A stretch of DNA of 64,000 nucleotides from Anaerosporobacter mobilis DSM 15930 (GTDB lineage Bacteria > Bacillota > Clostridia > Lachnospirales > Lachnospiraceae), in the NCBI RefSeq assembly GCF_900142955.1, contig NZ_FRCP01000022.1, forward strand, positions 53,874 to 117,873, given 5' to 3'. A program made the translations under genes and the position numbers. Below are positions 44,138 to 54,000 of this stretch, one piece after another (position 1 is the stretch's first letter; each line of letters opens with the position of its first letter). The notes below the pieces were generated by a model. That model saw only the letters and a list, made by a program, of their open reading frames with translations, did no database searches and was not told where the DNA came from.

Positions 44138-45658
44138 CTAATTACTGTGTTGACAAATCCTTTTCTTATAATTAGCAGGCGTTTCCTTATATATTTTTTG
44201 AAAAGCCTCTGTCAAAGACCTTGCATCACGAAAGCCAACTTCAATAGCAATCCCATATATTTTTAAATCCGTAGAAATTAGTAGTGATAATGCGTGAGTT
44301 ACTCGGACTCGATTCAGATAATCCTTAAAATTCTCACCTGTATTCTTTTTGAAATAACTACTGAAATAATACGGATTCATATGTAACTCTTTTGCCATGA
44401 CCTCCAATGTCAAATTTTCCATATATCGCTCTTCAATATACTGTTTTGCAAGGATAATTTCCTTCTTTTCCTGGAACTTGACCGAATCGCCTATGTTATC
44501 CATATATTCTTTAATAACCAAACAATACTTCTCTTTCATTTCTTTAAAACTGCTTGTACTGCGACCAATTTCTAAAAACTCCTTCACATCGGTATCTCTT
44601 TCACACAGGTTCATCCCTTGTAATTTTTCTTGAAGCAACCGAATCATACTGCAAAAATAATAACAGGCATCTTCTTTTTTTCCATCCGACAGATTACAAA
44701 CTCCCTTACAAAATTGTTGATACGATTGTAAAAACCGCTCACTATCCATAGTAATCAAAGCCTCTACTAAGCGATTCATCTCAACTTTCAGTTCATCCAT
44801 ACTGCTTTTTTTGAAGAAAACAGGTTCCCCGTACACCAGAATCGGTGCTTTGATTTCTCCATGAAAGAACAGATACCCCTTCCATTCAAGGCACCTAGAA
44901 TAACTTTCTGGTATTTTGCTCATGCAGTCCACCACCTCTCCCATAATAAAGGCAACCTGGTGTCCCATTACTTCTTTAGCATTTGTAACAATCTCATATA
45001 GAATATCTTTGGCTTTCTTTACGTCTTCCCCTTTTAGAATAATTGCTATATTTTCGGATTTTTTAAAGACAATACCAAATTCATTCTCCTCCAAATACTT
45101 CTCTAGATAGCTAAGAAACGAAAATGTCACCAGTTTCTTTACTTGTGGTATGACTTCACTCGTAAACAGGATTTCAGTATAAACTGGTATATAATTTTCC
45201 TGGGGTATATCGACTAGTTTATGATAATTTACTGGTGTTTCCTGCGATATCTCTTGTGCTGGTTTACTAATATCTTTTTCTCTATTAATTTCATGAATGA
45301 TTTTTTCAACCGCATTCAATAATTCTTCTACAATTACAGGTTTCAAAAGATACTCTGTTACTCCATACTTAATGGCAGCTTTAGCATATTCAAATTCCTG
45401 AAATCCACTGATAAATATAACTTTTGTGTTAATTTCCTCTTTGGTTGTTATATATTTTAAAATCTCGATTCCATTTAAACCCGGCATGTTGATATCGAGA
45501 AGTGCTATATCCGGGTTTTTTGCTAATATTCCTAACAGTGCTTCTTTTCCATCGGTATATTCTTCTACAATATTGATCCCCAACTCATTCCAATCCACCA
45601 GTTTACGAATACCACGTAATATAATACTTTCATCATCAGCAATGATCATCTTTAGCAT
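44138..45658 (-). CDS. YesN-type response regulator with AraC DNA-binding domain
   Basis: A 506-residue protein. The receiver domain (1-125) has Asp8/Asp9 and phospho-acceptor Asp55 (ALLDINMPG), with Lys near 105 (YLLKPV). A long unclassified middle (about 150-390) leads to two AraC helix-turn-helix motifs at the C-terminus (LEVMAKELHMNPYYFSSYF, then IYGIAIEVGFRDARSLTEAF). Its start overlaps the histidine kinase gene by 23 bases. This pair type controls sugar-uptake and glycosidase genes in Firmicutes; the targets are likely the surrounding transport and hydrolase genes. Confidence 0.93.
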   Translation of the reverse strand: MLKMIIADDESIILRGIRKLVDWNELGINIVEEYTDGKEALLGILAKNPDIALLDINMPGLNGIEILKYITTKEEINTKVIFISGFQEFEYAKAAIKYGVTEYLLKPVIVEELLNAVEKIIHEINREKDISKPAQEISQETPVNYHKLVDIPQENYIPVYTEILFTSEVIPQVKKLVTFSFLSYLEKYLEENEFGIVFKKSENIAIILKGEDVKKAKDILYEIVTNAKEVMGHQVAFIMGEVVDCMSKIPESYSRCLEWKGYLFFHGEIKAPILVYGEPVFFKKSSMDELKVEMNRLVEALITMDSERFLQSYQQFCKGVCNLSDGKKEDACYYFCSMIRLLQEKLQGMNLCERDTDVKEFLEIGRSTSSFKEMKEKYCLVIKEYMDNIGDSVKFQEKKEIILAKQYIEERYMENLTLEVMAKELHMNPYYFSSYFKKNTGENFKDYLNRVRVTHALSLLISTDLKIYGIAIEVGFRDARSLTEAFQKIYKETPANYKKRICQHSN

Positions 45659-47459
45659 GAACGCTTCCCCCTTTATCTGGAAAAAATATTTGCACCATTG
45701 TTCCCACTGACTGCGAACTGGTTATCTCCACTCCGTAGCCTTCTCCATATATATAACGAATTCGGTCATGCACATTTTTCACCCCAATACTTTGCCAGTT
45801 ATACGCATTCTTTACTCCCATCTCATTGCCTTCAAGATTTTTATTCAGTTGCTTAAGATGGATTTCGTCCATGCCGACTCCATTATCCATAATTGTAATT
45901 TGAACCATATCATTTTTTCTTTCTACCTCAAGTATAACATTCCCTTTTCCACCTTTTGGTTTTAAACCATGTTTATATGCGTTTTCAACAATCGGTTGTA
46001 AAATTAATTTGGGCACCATAATTTCCTTACTGTCTGGGGCATGAATATGAAACTCAAATCCGCCATCTATTCTACAATTTAGCAAATATACATAGTTTTT
46101 AACTATCTCGATTTCCTCTGATAAAGGAACAAAATCATTTACATTTCCGATAATATAGCGCATCTGTAAGGAAAGTGCTTGAATCATCTTAGAAACTTTT
46201 TCGTCCTTGTTATCTAGTGCCGTCATTCTGATTACTTCCAAAGTATTGTATAGAAAATGCGGGTATATCTGAGATTTTACTGCTGTTAACTCCGCTTCAT
46301 TTTGCTTAATCTTCGCCACATAACATTGATTGATATACTGGTTTAGTGTCGTTAACATCTGATTAAAGCGGGCAGAAAGAATCCCGATTTCATCATTAGA
46401 CGTTACAGGTAATTGTAGTTCAAAATTACCATTCTCTATTAATTCCATAGAATCCACCATCTTATTAATTGGATTTGTAAGCTTCTTTGAAAACCATATA
46501 GACCCCATTGCTAAAAGTACGATGCAAAACAAAACAGCAAAGAACAACATCTTTTGTAATACGGTTATCTGCATAAAGGCAGTCTTCTTGTCCATTATAA
46601 TAATCACTTTAAGTCCGTATTCATCGGCATCACTCGCAATTGAGAGCTGCTCTTTGGTATTCTGAAGATTTAACTTCTTATCATACAGGTTTTCGCCGAT
46701 GATATTCTCATCATTGCTAAACATGCAATCTCCTGCTTCATTTACAATATAATAGGTACCTTCACCAATTACATTAACCGTTTGTAAAAGCATTCTCAGC
46801 CGATCAATATCCACGTCAATAAATATCGTTCCTACGTATTTACCTTTTCCTATTACTCCACGGATATCAAAATAATTTCTTGCAAACGTGATAATATCCC
46901 GTTCTGGACCATTGAAATACTTATTCTTATGGGTTGGCACCACTTGCAACTTCTTAGATTCTTTGTCCCAATTTGTATAATCTACATCGGATTCAAAAAT
47001 CTCTTCGTCTTTAAAATATGTACTTGTCATGCTATAGTGATATGCAAGCTTTTGATGATGACTGTCAAACCCAATAAAATGTGTGGCATAGATAAAAGAA
47101 TCTACTGTTTGTACATTTCTTAAAAAAGCGCTAATCTTTTCTGAACGGTTTTCTTCTTCTATTACCTGCCTAAAGGTGTCAGCTTTCAGATAATTGATTG
47201 TCTGGCTTCCCTCCATTAAACTACTATAGCTGTATATCATCTTAGATATTGTATTATAGTTATCTAAAATATTATCCAGATTAGTAGAGATATGAACGGC
47301 TGCCTGTTCATAATTGGTTTTCACAGCCACCTCATATCTTGATAACATTGTGTAAGATATAAACACGGCAAGTAAAAATACTGGAAATAAGCCAACAGTT
47401 AGTATAACCAACGTAAATTTATGAAACATAGTACCTCTTTTTTTTAATTTGACATTCAT
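45636..47459 (-). CDS. YesM-type sensor histidine kinase
   Basis: The ATG at 47459 has AGGAGG nine bases upstream. The 607-residue protein has a membrane helix (about 13-35), a large extracellular sensor domain, a second helix (about 275-300), a HAMP domain and a His_kinase/HATPase module. The H-box is IYPHFLYNTLEVIRM (His near 400), followed by IVENAYKHGLKPKGG (N-box) and DNGVGMDEIHL (G-box). This is the LytS/YesM class. It probably detects an extracellular oligosaccharide, directly or through the binding lipoprotein encoded upstream. Confidence 0.94.
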   Translation of the reverse strand: MNVKLKKRGTMFHKFTLVILTVGLFPVFLLAVFISYTMLSRYEVAVKTNYEQAAVHISTNLDNILDNYNTISKMIYSYSSLMEGSQTINYLKADTFRQVIEEENRSEKISAFLRNVQTVDSFIYATHFIGFDSHHQKLAYHYSMTSTYFKDEEIFESDVDYTNWDKESKKLQVVPTHKNKYFNGPERDIITFARNYFDIRGVIGKGKYVGTIFIDVDIDRLRMLLQTVNVIGEGTYYIVNEAGDCMFSNDENIIGENLYDKKLNLQNTKEQLSIASDADEYGLKVIIIMDKKTAFMQITVLQKMLFFAVLFCIVLLAMGSIWFSKKLTNPINKMVDSMELIENGNFELQLPVTSNDEIGILSARFNQMLTTLNQYINQCYVAKIKQNEAELTAVKSQIYPHFLYNTLEVIRMTALDNKDEKVSKMIQALSLQMRYIIGNVNDFVPLSEEIEIVKNYVYLLNCRIDGGFEFHIHAPDSKEIMVPKLILQPIVENAYKHGLKPKGGKGNVILEVERKNDMVQITIMDNGVGMDEIHLKQLNKNLEGNEMGVKNAYNWQSIGVKNVHDRIRYIYGEGYGVEITSSQSVGTMVQIFFPDKGGSVHAKDDHC

Positions 47460-47611
47460 TCTTATATTCCTCCTGCCTAAAGCATGTCTCACCACTATTG
47501 TTATTGAAACACTATCATAACAATATTATACCTTGCACACTCAGTAAAGAAAATACGCGAAAAGAAGGTATGAAAAACATGCCCTCCATTCACGTCATTA
47601 TATTATGTCTA

Positions 47612-48451
47612 TTATCCTTTTGCTGCCCCTGCCATAATTCCCTTAACAAAATATTTTTGGAACATACAAAATATCAATAATGCAGGTAGAATCGAAACGA
47701 TTGTCCCTGCGAAAACAATATCCCATCTAGCAGAATATTGTCCGACAAAACTGGCGATTTCAACCGTTATTGTCTTTGCTTTTCCACTTGGTAATACCAG
47801 ATATGGCATAAGGTAGTCATTCCATATTCCTAATCCATTCAGAATAACCATAGATCCTGTACATGGTCCTAACAATGGAAATGTTACTTTCCAGAAGGTC
47901 TGAAACGCAGTACAACCATCAATCTTTGCTGCCTCTTCTATCTCAAGAGGAATTCCTTTAAGAAAACTGCAATACAATAAACTTCCAAAAGCTATAGAAC
48001 CTGCTACATAACTAACGATTGGCCCAAACATATTACCAAACAATCCAAACATTTTCATTTCTTTAAATAAAGAAAACATATACAGATGAAAAGGAATCAT
48101 CATACCAGCCAGAAAATAAGTATATATGATTTTAGTAATTTTGCTTTCTGAACGTTCAATTCCATATGCTGCCATAGGTACTATACATACAATAATAACT
48201 TCTGATACAATTGTTAGTATTAGAGAATTCCTAATCGCTGTAGCAAAATCAGATTGCTGAAACAAGTCAATAAAATTCTGTAAATAGAATTTACTTGGAA
48301 AGGCAACAGGATTTTTTAGAATTTCTCCATTGCTTTTGAATGCAGATATCAAAGCAAACAGTACAGGATAAAGAAACAGGATTGCTAATAAGATTGCTAT
48401 AAATAGTAAGATGACGGAGCCTATTCCGACTTTTTTCTTTTCTGTATTCAT
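47612..48451 (-). CDS. Carbohydrate ABC transporter permease, MsmG/UgpE type
   Basis: A 279-residue inner-membrane permease with six predicted helices. The EAA loop reads IEEAAKIDGCTAFQTFWKVTF, as in the CUT1 family of oligosaccharide importers. The N-terminus (SVILLFIAILLAILFLYPVLF) and C-terminus (CMFQKYFVKGIMAGAAKG) are typical of the second permease. The start codon shares one base with the stop of the first permease gene (TAATG), so translation is coupled. No ATPase gene is present in the locus. Confidence 0.94.
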   Translation of the reverse strand: MNTEKKKVGIGSVILLFIAILLAILFLYPVLFALISAFKSNGEILKNPVAFPSKFYLQNFIDLFQQSDFATAIRNSLILTIVSEVIIVCIVPMAAYGIERSESKITKIIYTYFLAGMMIPFHLYMFSLFKEMKMFGLFGNMFGPIVSYVAGSIAFGSLLYCSFLKGIPLEIEEAAKIDGCTAFQTFWKVTFPLLGPCTGSMVILNGLGIWNDYLMPYLVLPSGKAKTITVEIASFVGQYSARWDIVFAGTIVSILPALLIFCMFQKYFVKGIMAGAAKG

Positions 48452-49341
48452 TAAAGCTGTACCTCCCTACTTTTTAAGAATTTTTGCTGCAAGGAATTTA
48501 GAATGATAATAATAAAGAGTAAAACCATACCTACTGCAGTACCAAATCCTTGCCTTCCTTCATTGAAACCAACTTTATATAATAGGTATACGAGCGTCTC
48601 TGTCGTAAAACCTGGTCCTCCATCTGTCATTACATTGATCTGATCAAATACTTTCAATCCGTTTATTAACGAAAGGGTAAAGTTAATTGTAAATGCTCCA
48701 GATATTAACGGAATAATGATTCTTCGGAATCGTTGTATAGCATTTGCACCATCGATCTGCGAAGCTTCAATAACATCTGTCGAAACACTTTGTAAAGATG
48801 CCAAATAAATAATCATATAATATCCTGCGCCCTTCCAAACCAATACCAAACCTACCATTATCAATGTTAATTTATTATTTCCTAACCAATCTTGTTTTAA
48901 GTTACCAAGACCAATATCATTTAAAATTGTGTTAATCGCACCAAAATTATAGTTATACATAATCTTCCATATAAAGCCAGAAACAATACCACTAATCAAA
49001 ACTGGAATATAGAACGCACTACGAAAAAAATTCTTTCCAATCTTGACATTATCAACTAAAAGTGCTAATCCAAGAGCAAACGCATTCTCGAGCAACGAGA
49101 TAAATATTGTAAGTATTACAGTATTCTTAAGAGCATTACCAAACCTTGCACTTGTTAAAATTTCTTTGTAATTATTCAATCCGATAAATCTTACAACAGG
49201 ACTGATTCCATCCCATGATGTAAAACTGTAATAAACGCTCGATATTGTCGGAACTATAACAAATAGGCTATATAATATAAATGCTGGTGCTATAAAACCA
49301 TATGTAGACTTTTGGAGTTTCACTTTATTCTTCTTATTCAT
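48451..49341 (-). CDS. Carbohydrate ABC transporter permease, MsmF/UgpA type
   Basis: A 296-residue permease with six helices. The EAA loop reads VIEASQIDGANAIQRFRRIII, and the preceding SAFYIPVLISGIVSGFIWKI and the later TDGGPGFTTETLVYLLYK are hallmarks of CUT1 permeases. It has AGGAGATAAGG before the start. It pairs with the permease encoded downstream and the binding protein encoded upstream. Confidence 0.94.
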   Translation of the reverse strand: MNKKNKVKLQKSTYGFIAPAFILYSLFVIVPTISSVYYSFTSWDGISPVVRFIGLNNYKEILTSARFGNALKNTVILTIFISLLENAFALGLALLVDNVKIGKNFFRSAFYIPVLISGIVSGFIWKIMYNYNFGAINTILNDIGLGNLKQDWLGNNKLTLIMVGLVLVWKGAGYYMIIYLASLQSVSTDVIEASQIDGANAIQRFRRIIIPLISGAFTINFTLSLINGLKVFDQINVMTDGGPGFTTETLVYLLYKVGFNEGRQGFGTAVGMVLLFIIIILNSLQQKFLKSREVQL

Positions 49342-49399
49342 GCCTTATCTCCTCATTTCATAGGCTTTTTCATTGTACCTATTATCAATTATTACTATC

Positions 49400-49459
49400 G
49401 TTGTCAATCTCCATGCCTTCGTACATGTGCTACGATAATAAGGCACAGAAATTGACAAC
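49400..49459 (-). other. Intercistronic hairpin between binding-protein and permease genes
   Basis: GTTGTCAAT + TGCCTT (49400-49419) pair with AAGGCA + ATTGACAAC (49440-49459), forming a 15-bp interrupted stem. No T-run follows. Such structures often stabilise the binding-protein message or partly terminate transcription so that the permeases are made at a lower level. Confidence 0.6.
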
Positions 49460-49507
49460 ATTAATCTAAGTTTATTGATTTAAACTAAGCATCTATTTAT
49501 ATTAAGC

Positions 49508-50902
49508 TTATTGAATACCTGTACCATCTAATGGATTGAAGCTTTCCATACAAGTCTTCCATGTTTTGTTTAACTCCTCACATGCTGAATCCAAATCTCT
49601 TTGTCCTTGAAGTACTTCAATAACAGTCTTATACATAAAGTTTCTAAAATCAGGTGGTAATTCCTTGTTTCCTACTTGACCATTCCACATACTGCATAAA
49701 TCATCTGCTGTATTCGTTGCTTCTATTACTTCTTTAAATACATCACTTACATCAATTGTTGGTTCTTCCACAGTAACTGGAATTGCACTTAATTTTTCAC
49801 AATACACTTTATAGTTTTCTGATTGAAAAAAGAATTTGATGAATTCTTCTGCTGCAGCTTTCTTGTTTGGATCTTGTGCTGCTTCTGCTGATATTGCAAG
49901 TCCGCCAACTCCAGCGCCACCCACAAGACGAGTTTTTCCATCTGGACTAGGTACTGGGAACCAACCATATTCAAATTCTCTATCTGCTGCTTCTATTTGA
50001 GAAAACATATGTGTTCCAGAGAACATCATCGCTGACATCTTATTAACTAAGAAGGTTGTAATTTGAGCATCTGGTGTGGATGTCCAACCATCTTGCGCAT
50101 ATTGCATAATTTCTTTCATTTCTTCAAAGGTTGCCTTTACAGTTGCATCTGTAAAGTCTTTAGTTCCTGCATAAGAATTTGCAATAAAATCTGGATCTTG
50201 TGATATTACCTGATCATTATAGGCTTTGTTAAACCAAAATCCCATATGCCAGATATCCTGACCACCTACTACAAGTGGAGACATATCACCTTTTTCCTTA
50301 ATCTTTTGACAAAGCTCAATAAATTCTGCATAAGTTGTTGGCTCTGTAAATCCATTTTCATCAAAGTATGCTTTATTATAAATGATTCCTTGTGTATTCT
50401 CACCAGCTAATGGTGCTGTGTATACAGCATTTTCAAATTCAGTTGTGGTTTTAAATAGAGCAGTGATTTCACTTGATAATGGCTCTAACTTTCCAGCTCT
50501 TATATAAGCAGCGGTATCTCTCATCTCCATAACATCTGGAAACTCACCAACACTGTCCAATGTTTTTAACAATTCACTATAAGCACCACCGTTACCTGGC
50601 ATAATTTTAACTGTTACATCCTTGTAAGTATTGTTAAAACGATTAACAATTTCATTCATTGCCTCTTTGGCACCTTCATCACCATCGGCAAATACATACG
50701 TCAAAGTTGTTGGCTCTGTAACAATTGATTTTTCTTCTCCAACTTGATCCGTTGTTTCTTCTTTCCCAGCTTCTGCTGACTCATCCTGAACAGATGTATC
50801 AACTTGCTTGGAATTGTTTGTTTCTGCTTTCTTTCCACAACCAACGAACGCTGTCATAATCATTGTGGTGGTAAGTACTAATGCTAACATTTTTCTTTTC
50901 AT
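49508..50902 (-). CDS. Extracellular sugar-binding lipoprotein (family 1 SBP)
   Basis: The ATG at 50902 is preferred, with GGAGG seven bases upstream. The 464-residue lipoprotein has lipobox AFVGC (Cys22), an acidic linker (about 25-60), and a family 1 solute-binding fold: TLTYVFADGDEGAKEAMNEI, LLKTLDSVGEFPDVMEMRD, TQGIIYNKAYFDENGFTEPT and MFSGTHMFSQIEAADREF. It supplies the two permeases encoded downstream with an oligosaccharide. The ligand is not known but is presumably the product of the giant lyase-like protein. Confidence 0.94.
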   Translation of the reverse strand: MKRKMLALVLTTTMIMTAFVGCGKKAETNNSKQVDTSVQDESAEAGKEETTDQVGEEKSIVTEPTTLTYVFADGDEGAKEAMNEIVNRFNNTYKDVTVKIMPGNGGAYSELLKTLDSVGEFPDVMEMRDTAAYIRAGKLEPLSSEITALFKTTTEFENAVYTAPLAGENTQGIIYNKAYFDENGFTEPTTYAEFIELCQKIKEKGDMSPLVVGGQDIWHMGFWFNKAYNDQVISQDPDFIANSYAGTKDFTDATVKATFEEMKEIMQYAQDGWTSTPDAQITTFLVNKMSAMMFSGTHMFSQIEAADREFEYGWFPVPSPDGKTRLVGGAGVGGLAISAEAAQDPNKKAAAEEFIKFFFQSENYKVYCEKLSAIPVTVEEPTIDVSDVFKEVIEATNTADDLCSMWNGQVGNKELPPDFRNFMYKTVIEVLQGQRDLDSACEELNKTWKTCMESFNPLDGTGIQ

Positions 50903-51032
50903 AACCAATCCTCCATTACACTATTTGTTTGCTTTGTTTTTCTTTTGTTGATGTATATACTTTACCATTTACCTGTCATTCATAAAATCGGCATTTTTAA
51001 CATGCAAATACACTTTTTTAAGATATGTATCA

Positions 51033-54000
51033 TTACTTTACTGTTACTTTAGTTTTATATGTCTTAATCTTTCCAGAATATAAGGTTACAGTTGCTGTAA
51101 TAATAGCTTTTCCTTTTTTCTTTGCTGTTATTTTACCCGATGTTTTACCAATAGAAACAACGCTTGTATTATTAGATGTATACGTTATGGTAACTGCTCC
51201 AACACAAGAAAACTTTGTAGTACTTGTCATCGTATTCACCTTTTCTAACCAATCCGGTAATACTGGTATTATGGTACTTGTTTTGCCTTTTTTCAATGTC
51301 ATACTCTTGGTAATCCGTACCTGATTAAGCAGAGAAGTTATTACTTTTGTATCCGCTTTTTTCGCTAATACTACATAGTCACCACCCTTAATTATCGGAA
51401 GGGACAGGTATCCCACTGCATCAATTACAAGGCTATATCCCCCTGGAATGGTATCAAGTTTCTTTGTAGTGTTATTATAATAGTACACATATACCTTTTT
51501 GCCTGGTTTTACTCCGGCTTGCTCTCCTATATATACTTTGCTCGTTACTTGAACCGGTAATACTTTTTCTGGCGCAATTGTTACTACTACGCCACTTGTG
51601 TTCTTGGTATCACTGGTTAATACTTTTTTAACGGCTGGGTTGGTATTTGCTCCTGTTACCTTTGTACCAAAACTAATTCCATCATGAATCAAAGCCTTCG
51701 TCAAATCGTTTGCTTTGATTGTCCACTGATAGAGCAGTTTTTGGCTCTGACTATTCACAGCAAGAGTAATTGTCTTATTATTCTCCTTAGCTGCCATAAG
51801 AATTTGTTTAGATACTGCAATATCATTCATAACAATACTCTCGTTGCCAATAAAGGAATCAGGAATTGTTACGACAACCTTCACATTCTTAACAGAATCC
51901 GATTTTATTTGGTTTATAATCATACTAGAAGGTAAATCAAATTTTAACTGGTATGGGTTCTTAGGCGTAGATGCTGCTATTTCCGATTTATATCCTTTTT
52001 CATTAAGAGTTACAAAAACCGTTGAATCACTACCAGTTATATCAACCCTAATGGTTTGCTTACTTATTGTCTCTGCTGAATCGGTTCCAGTATTTTCTTC
52101 CGATTCGCCGCTTGTATTATCTCCATTACCATTGTCCGTATTTCTCTCTACTGTTACCCGACAGGTTGCAACATATCTTCCATTAATTGTAGCCGTTAAT
52201 ACAGTGGTTCCTGCCCTTAATCCCATAATTGACACCGTCTTACTATCTTCTCCTACAAGTGTTTTTGCTATTGTAGAATCCGCTATCGTCCAGTTTACTT
52301 CACAATCAGTTTCTAAAGTAGCTATACTCTCTACTGCTTCAGGATCTTCTGATTTCATTTCCTCCATCATGGTTTTAACTGAAAACATAGATACATCTGT
52401 AGGTTCGGTTACTATCCGGCCTTCCTTTTGCTGTTCTTCGCTTGTTTGGTCTTCCTCTATTAAACCTTCTCCTTGTTGTACTTCACCAGTCTGTCCTTCC
52501 TCAACTTGGTCTGTTTCTATTTGAACTTCTGTTAAGTCAATTCCATTCGCGTCTCCAGCTGCTGGTGTTACTTCAAACATTGGGACCTTGTTACTATTAG
52601 CTGTACCTGAATTTCTGGAAGAGTAGAACTCGAAGGCACCACCTTTTCCATTTGAAGCAAATAGACAAAATGTCATAGCATTTGCAGTTGGATTATTTTG
52701 CTTATAGGATTTTACCAATTCTGTTAAATCAATCGTTGTATAGTCAGTTGTACTTTGGTTTGGTGTCTTGCTGGCACTTTCGTCCCAAAGTATCCGTACA
52801 GCTCCATTTGATGTTAACTGATCAAGGTTTGTAACAGAATCATTGGTATCAATACTTATTCCAAGCTTTACAAAGTCCATCGCGTAAGCTGCATCCTCTG
52901 AGAGTACTTCAGGTACTGGATATGCGTAGAATTCAGAAGTCACTCCGCTATTGGTTGGGTTTCCTTTATTCGTTGCAAAATGTAGTTTCAATTCTGCTTT
53001 ATCAGTATTCTCATCTACATTACTAATATCTAGATCGAAGATGCTATATCTCCCTCTTCCAAATATAGAAAGCATGTTTGCATTTACTAATGCAGAAGAC
53101 GATGTTGTCCCCTTATTCAAATAAGTATCATAGAACAACCCATTAAGCGATTGCCCTTCTATATAATTTGAACTTACTGTTACGTTACAGGTTTTTCTTA
53201 AACCTCCAGAACTCGTTACAGTAATTGTAGCTGTACCTTTTTTAACCTGTTTTAAGGTAGCTGTATTAGCTGGTGTACCTGGTATCACGGTAACAACACT
53301 TGAATCACTACTTGTCCATGTAATGGTATCTTCCGCATCACCGGGTGTTAAACTAGCAGTCAACGTTTGTGTAGTGCCACCTAAAATCATATTCAGCGTT
53401 TCCTTATCCAAAGTAAGGTTCGTTGCCGGATTAGATACTTCAAGGAGATAAGTCTGACTGTTTTCCATGTCACATAATTTTGATTCTGCTGTTATAACTA
53501 ATTTATATGTACCTTTCGCTGTCGGAGTCCATGTAAACATACCGTCTGTATCAACCTTGGCACCCGAATCCATTATCTCAGTTACACCATCCGCTTCAAA
53601 AATCTTATAGGAATAAGTAACCTCATCAAATGGATGAACTGCATATCCATTAATTTGCTTCTCTTCACCCACGGAAAGTACTTCTTTAATTTCGTTAGTA
53701 CTTACCTGAATATTATCAAAGGTGGTCGTTAAATTCGCTGAATTATTGGCACTAGTAAATATAGCTGCATAGATACCATTCTTAACCATATCCGCACTAT
53801 AGATATAGGTTGCCTTATTCGAAGGAGTTGCCTGGTCCATAATATCTGTCCAATTCGTTCCATCATAACTGTACGCTCCCGTTACCATTGCTGTCCCATC
53901 TATCTGCACTGCATATTCTAATTTTAAGAATACCGGTTTTAATTCTCCTGCGGTAGCAGTAATATCAGACGGATAGATAGTCTGATAAGCATTATCATAC

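Noticed and set aside
51844..52524. A 226-codon plus-strand frame inside the giant gene
   Set aside because: It lies wholly within the giant protein's BIG2-like and linker region, has low-complexity Ser/Val composition and no ribosome site.
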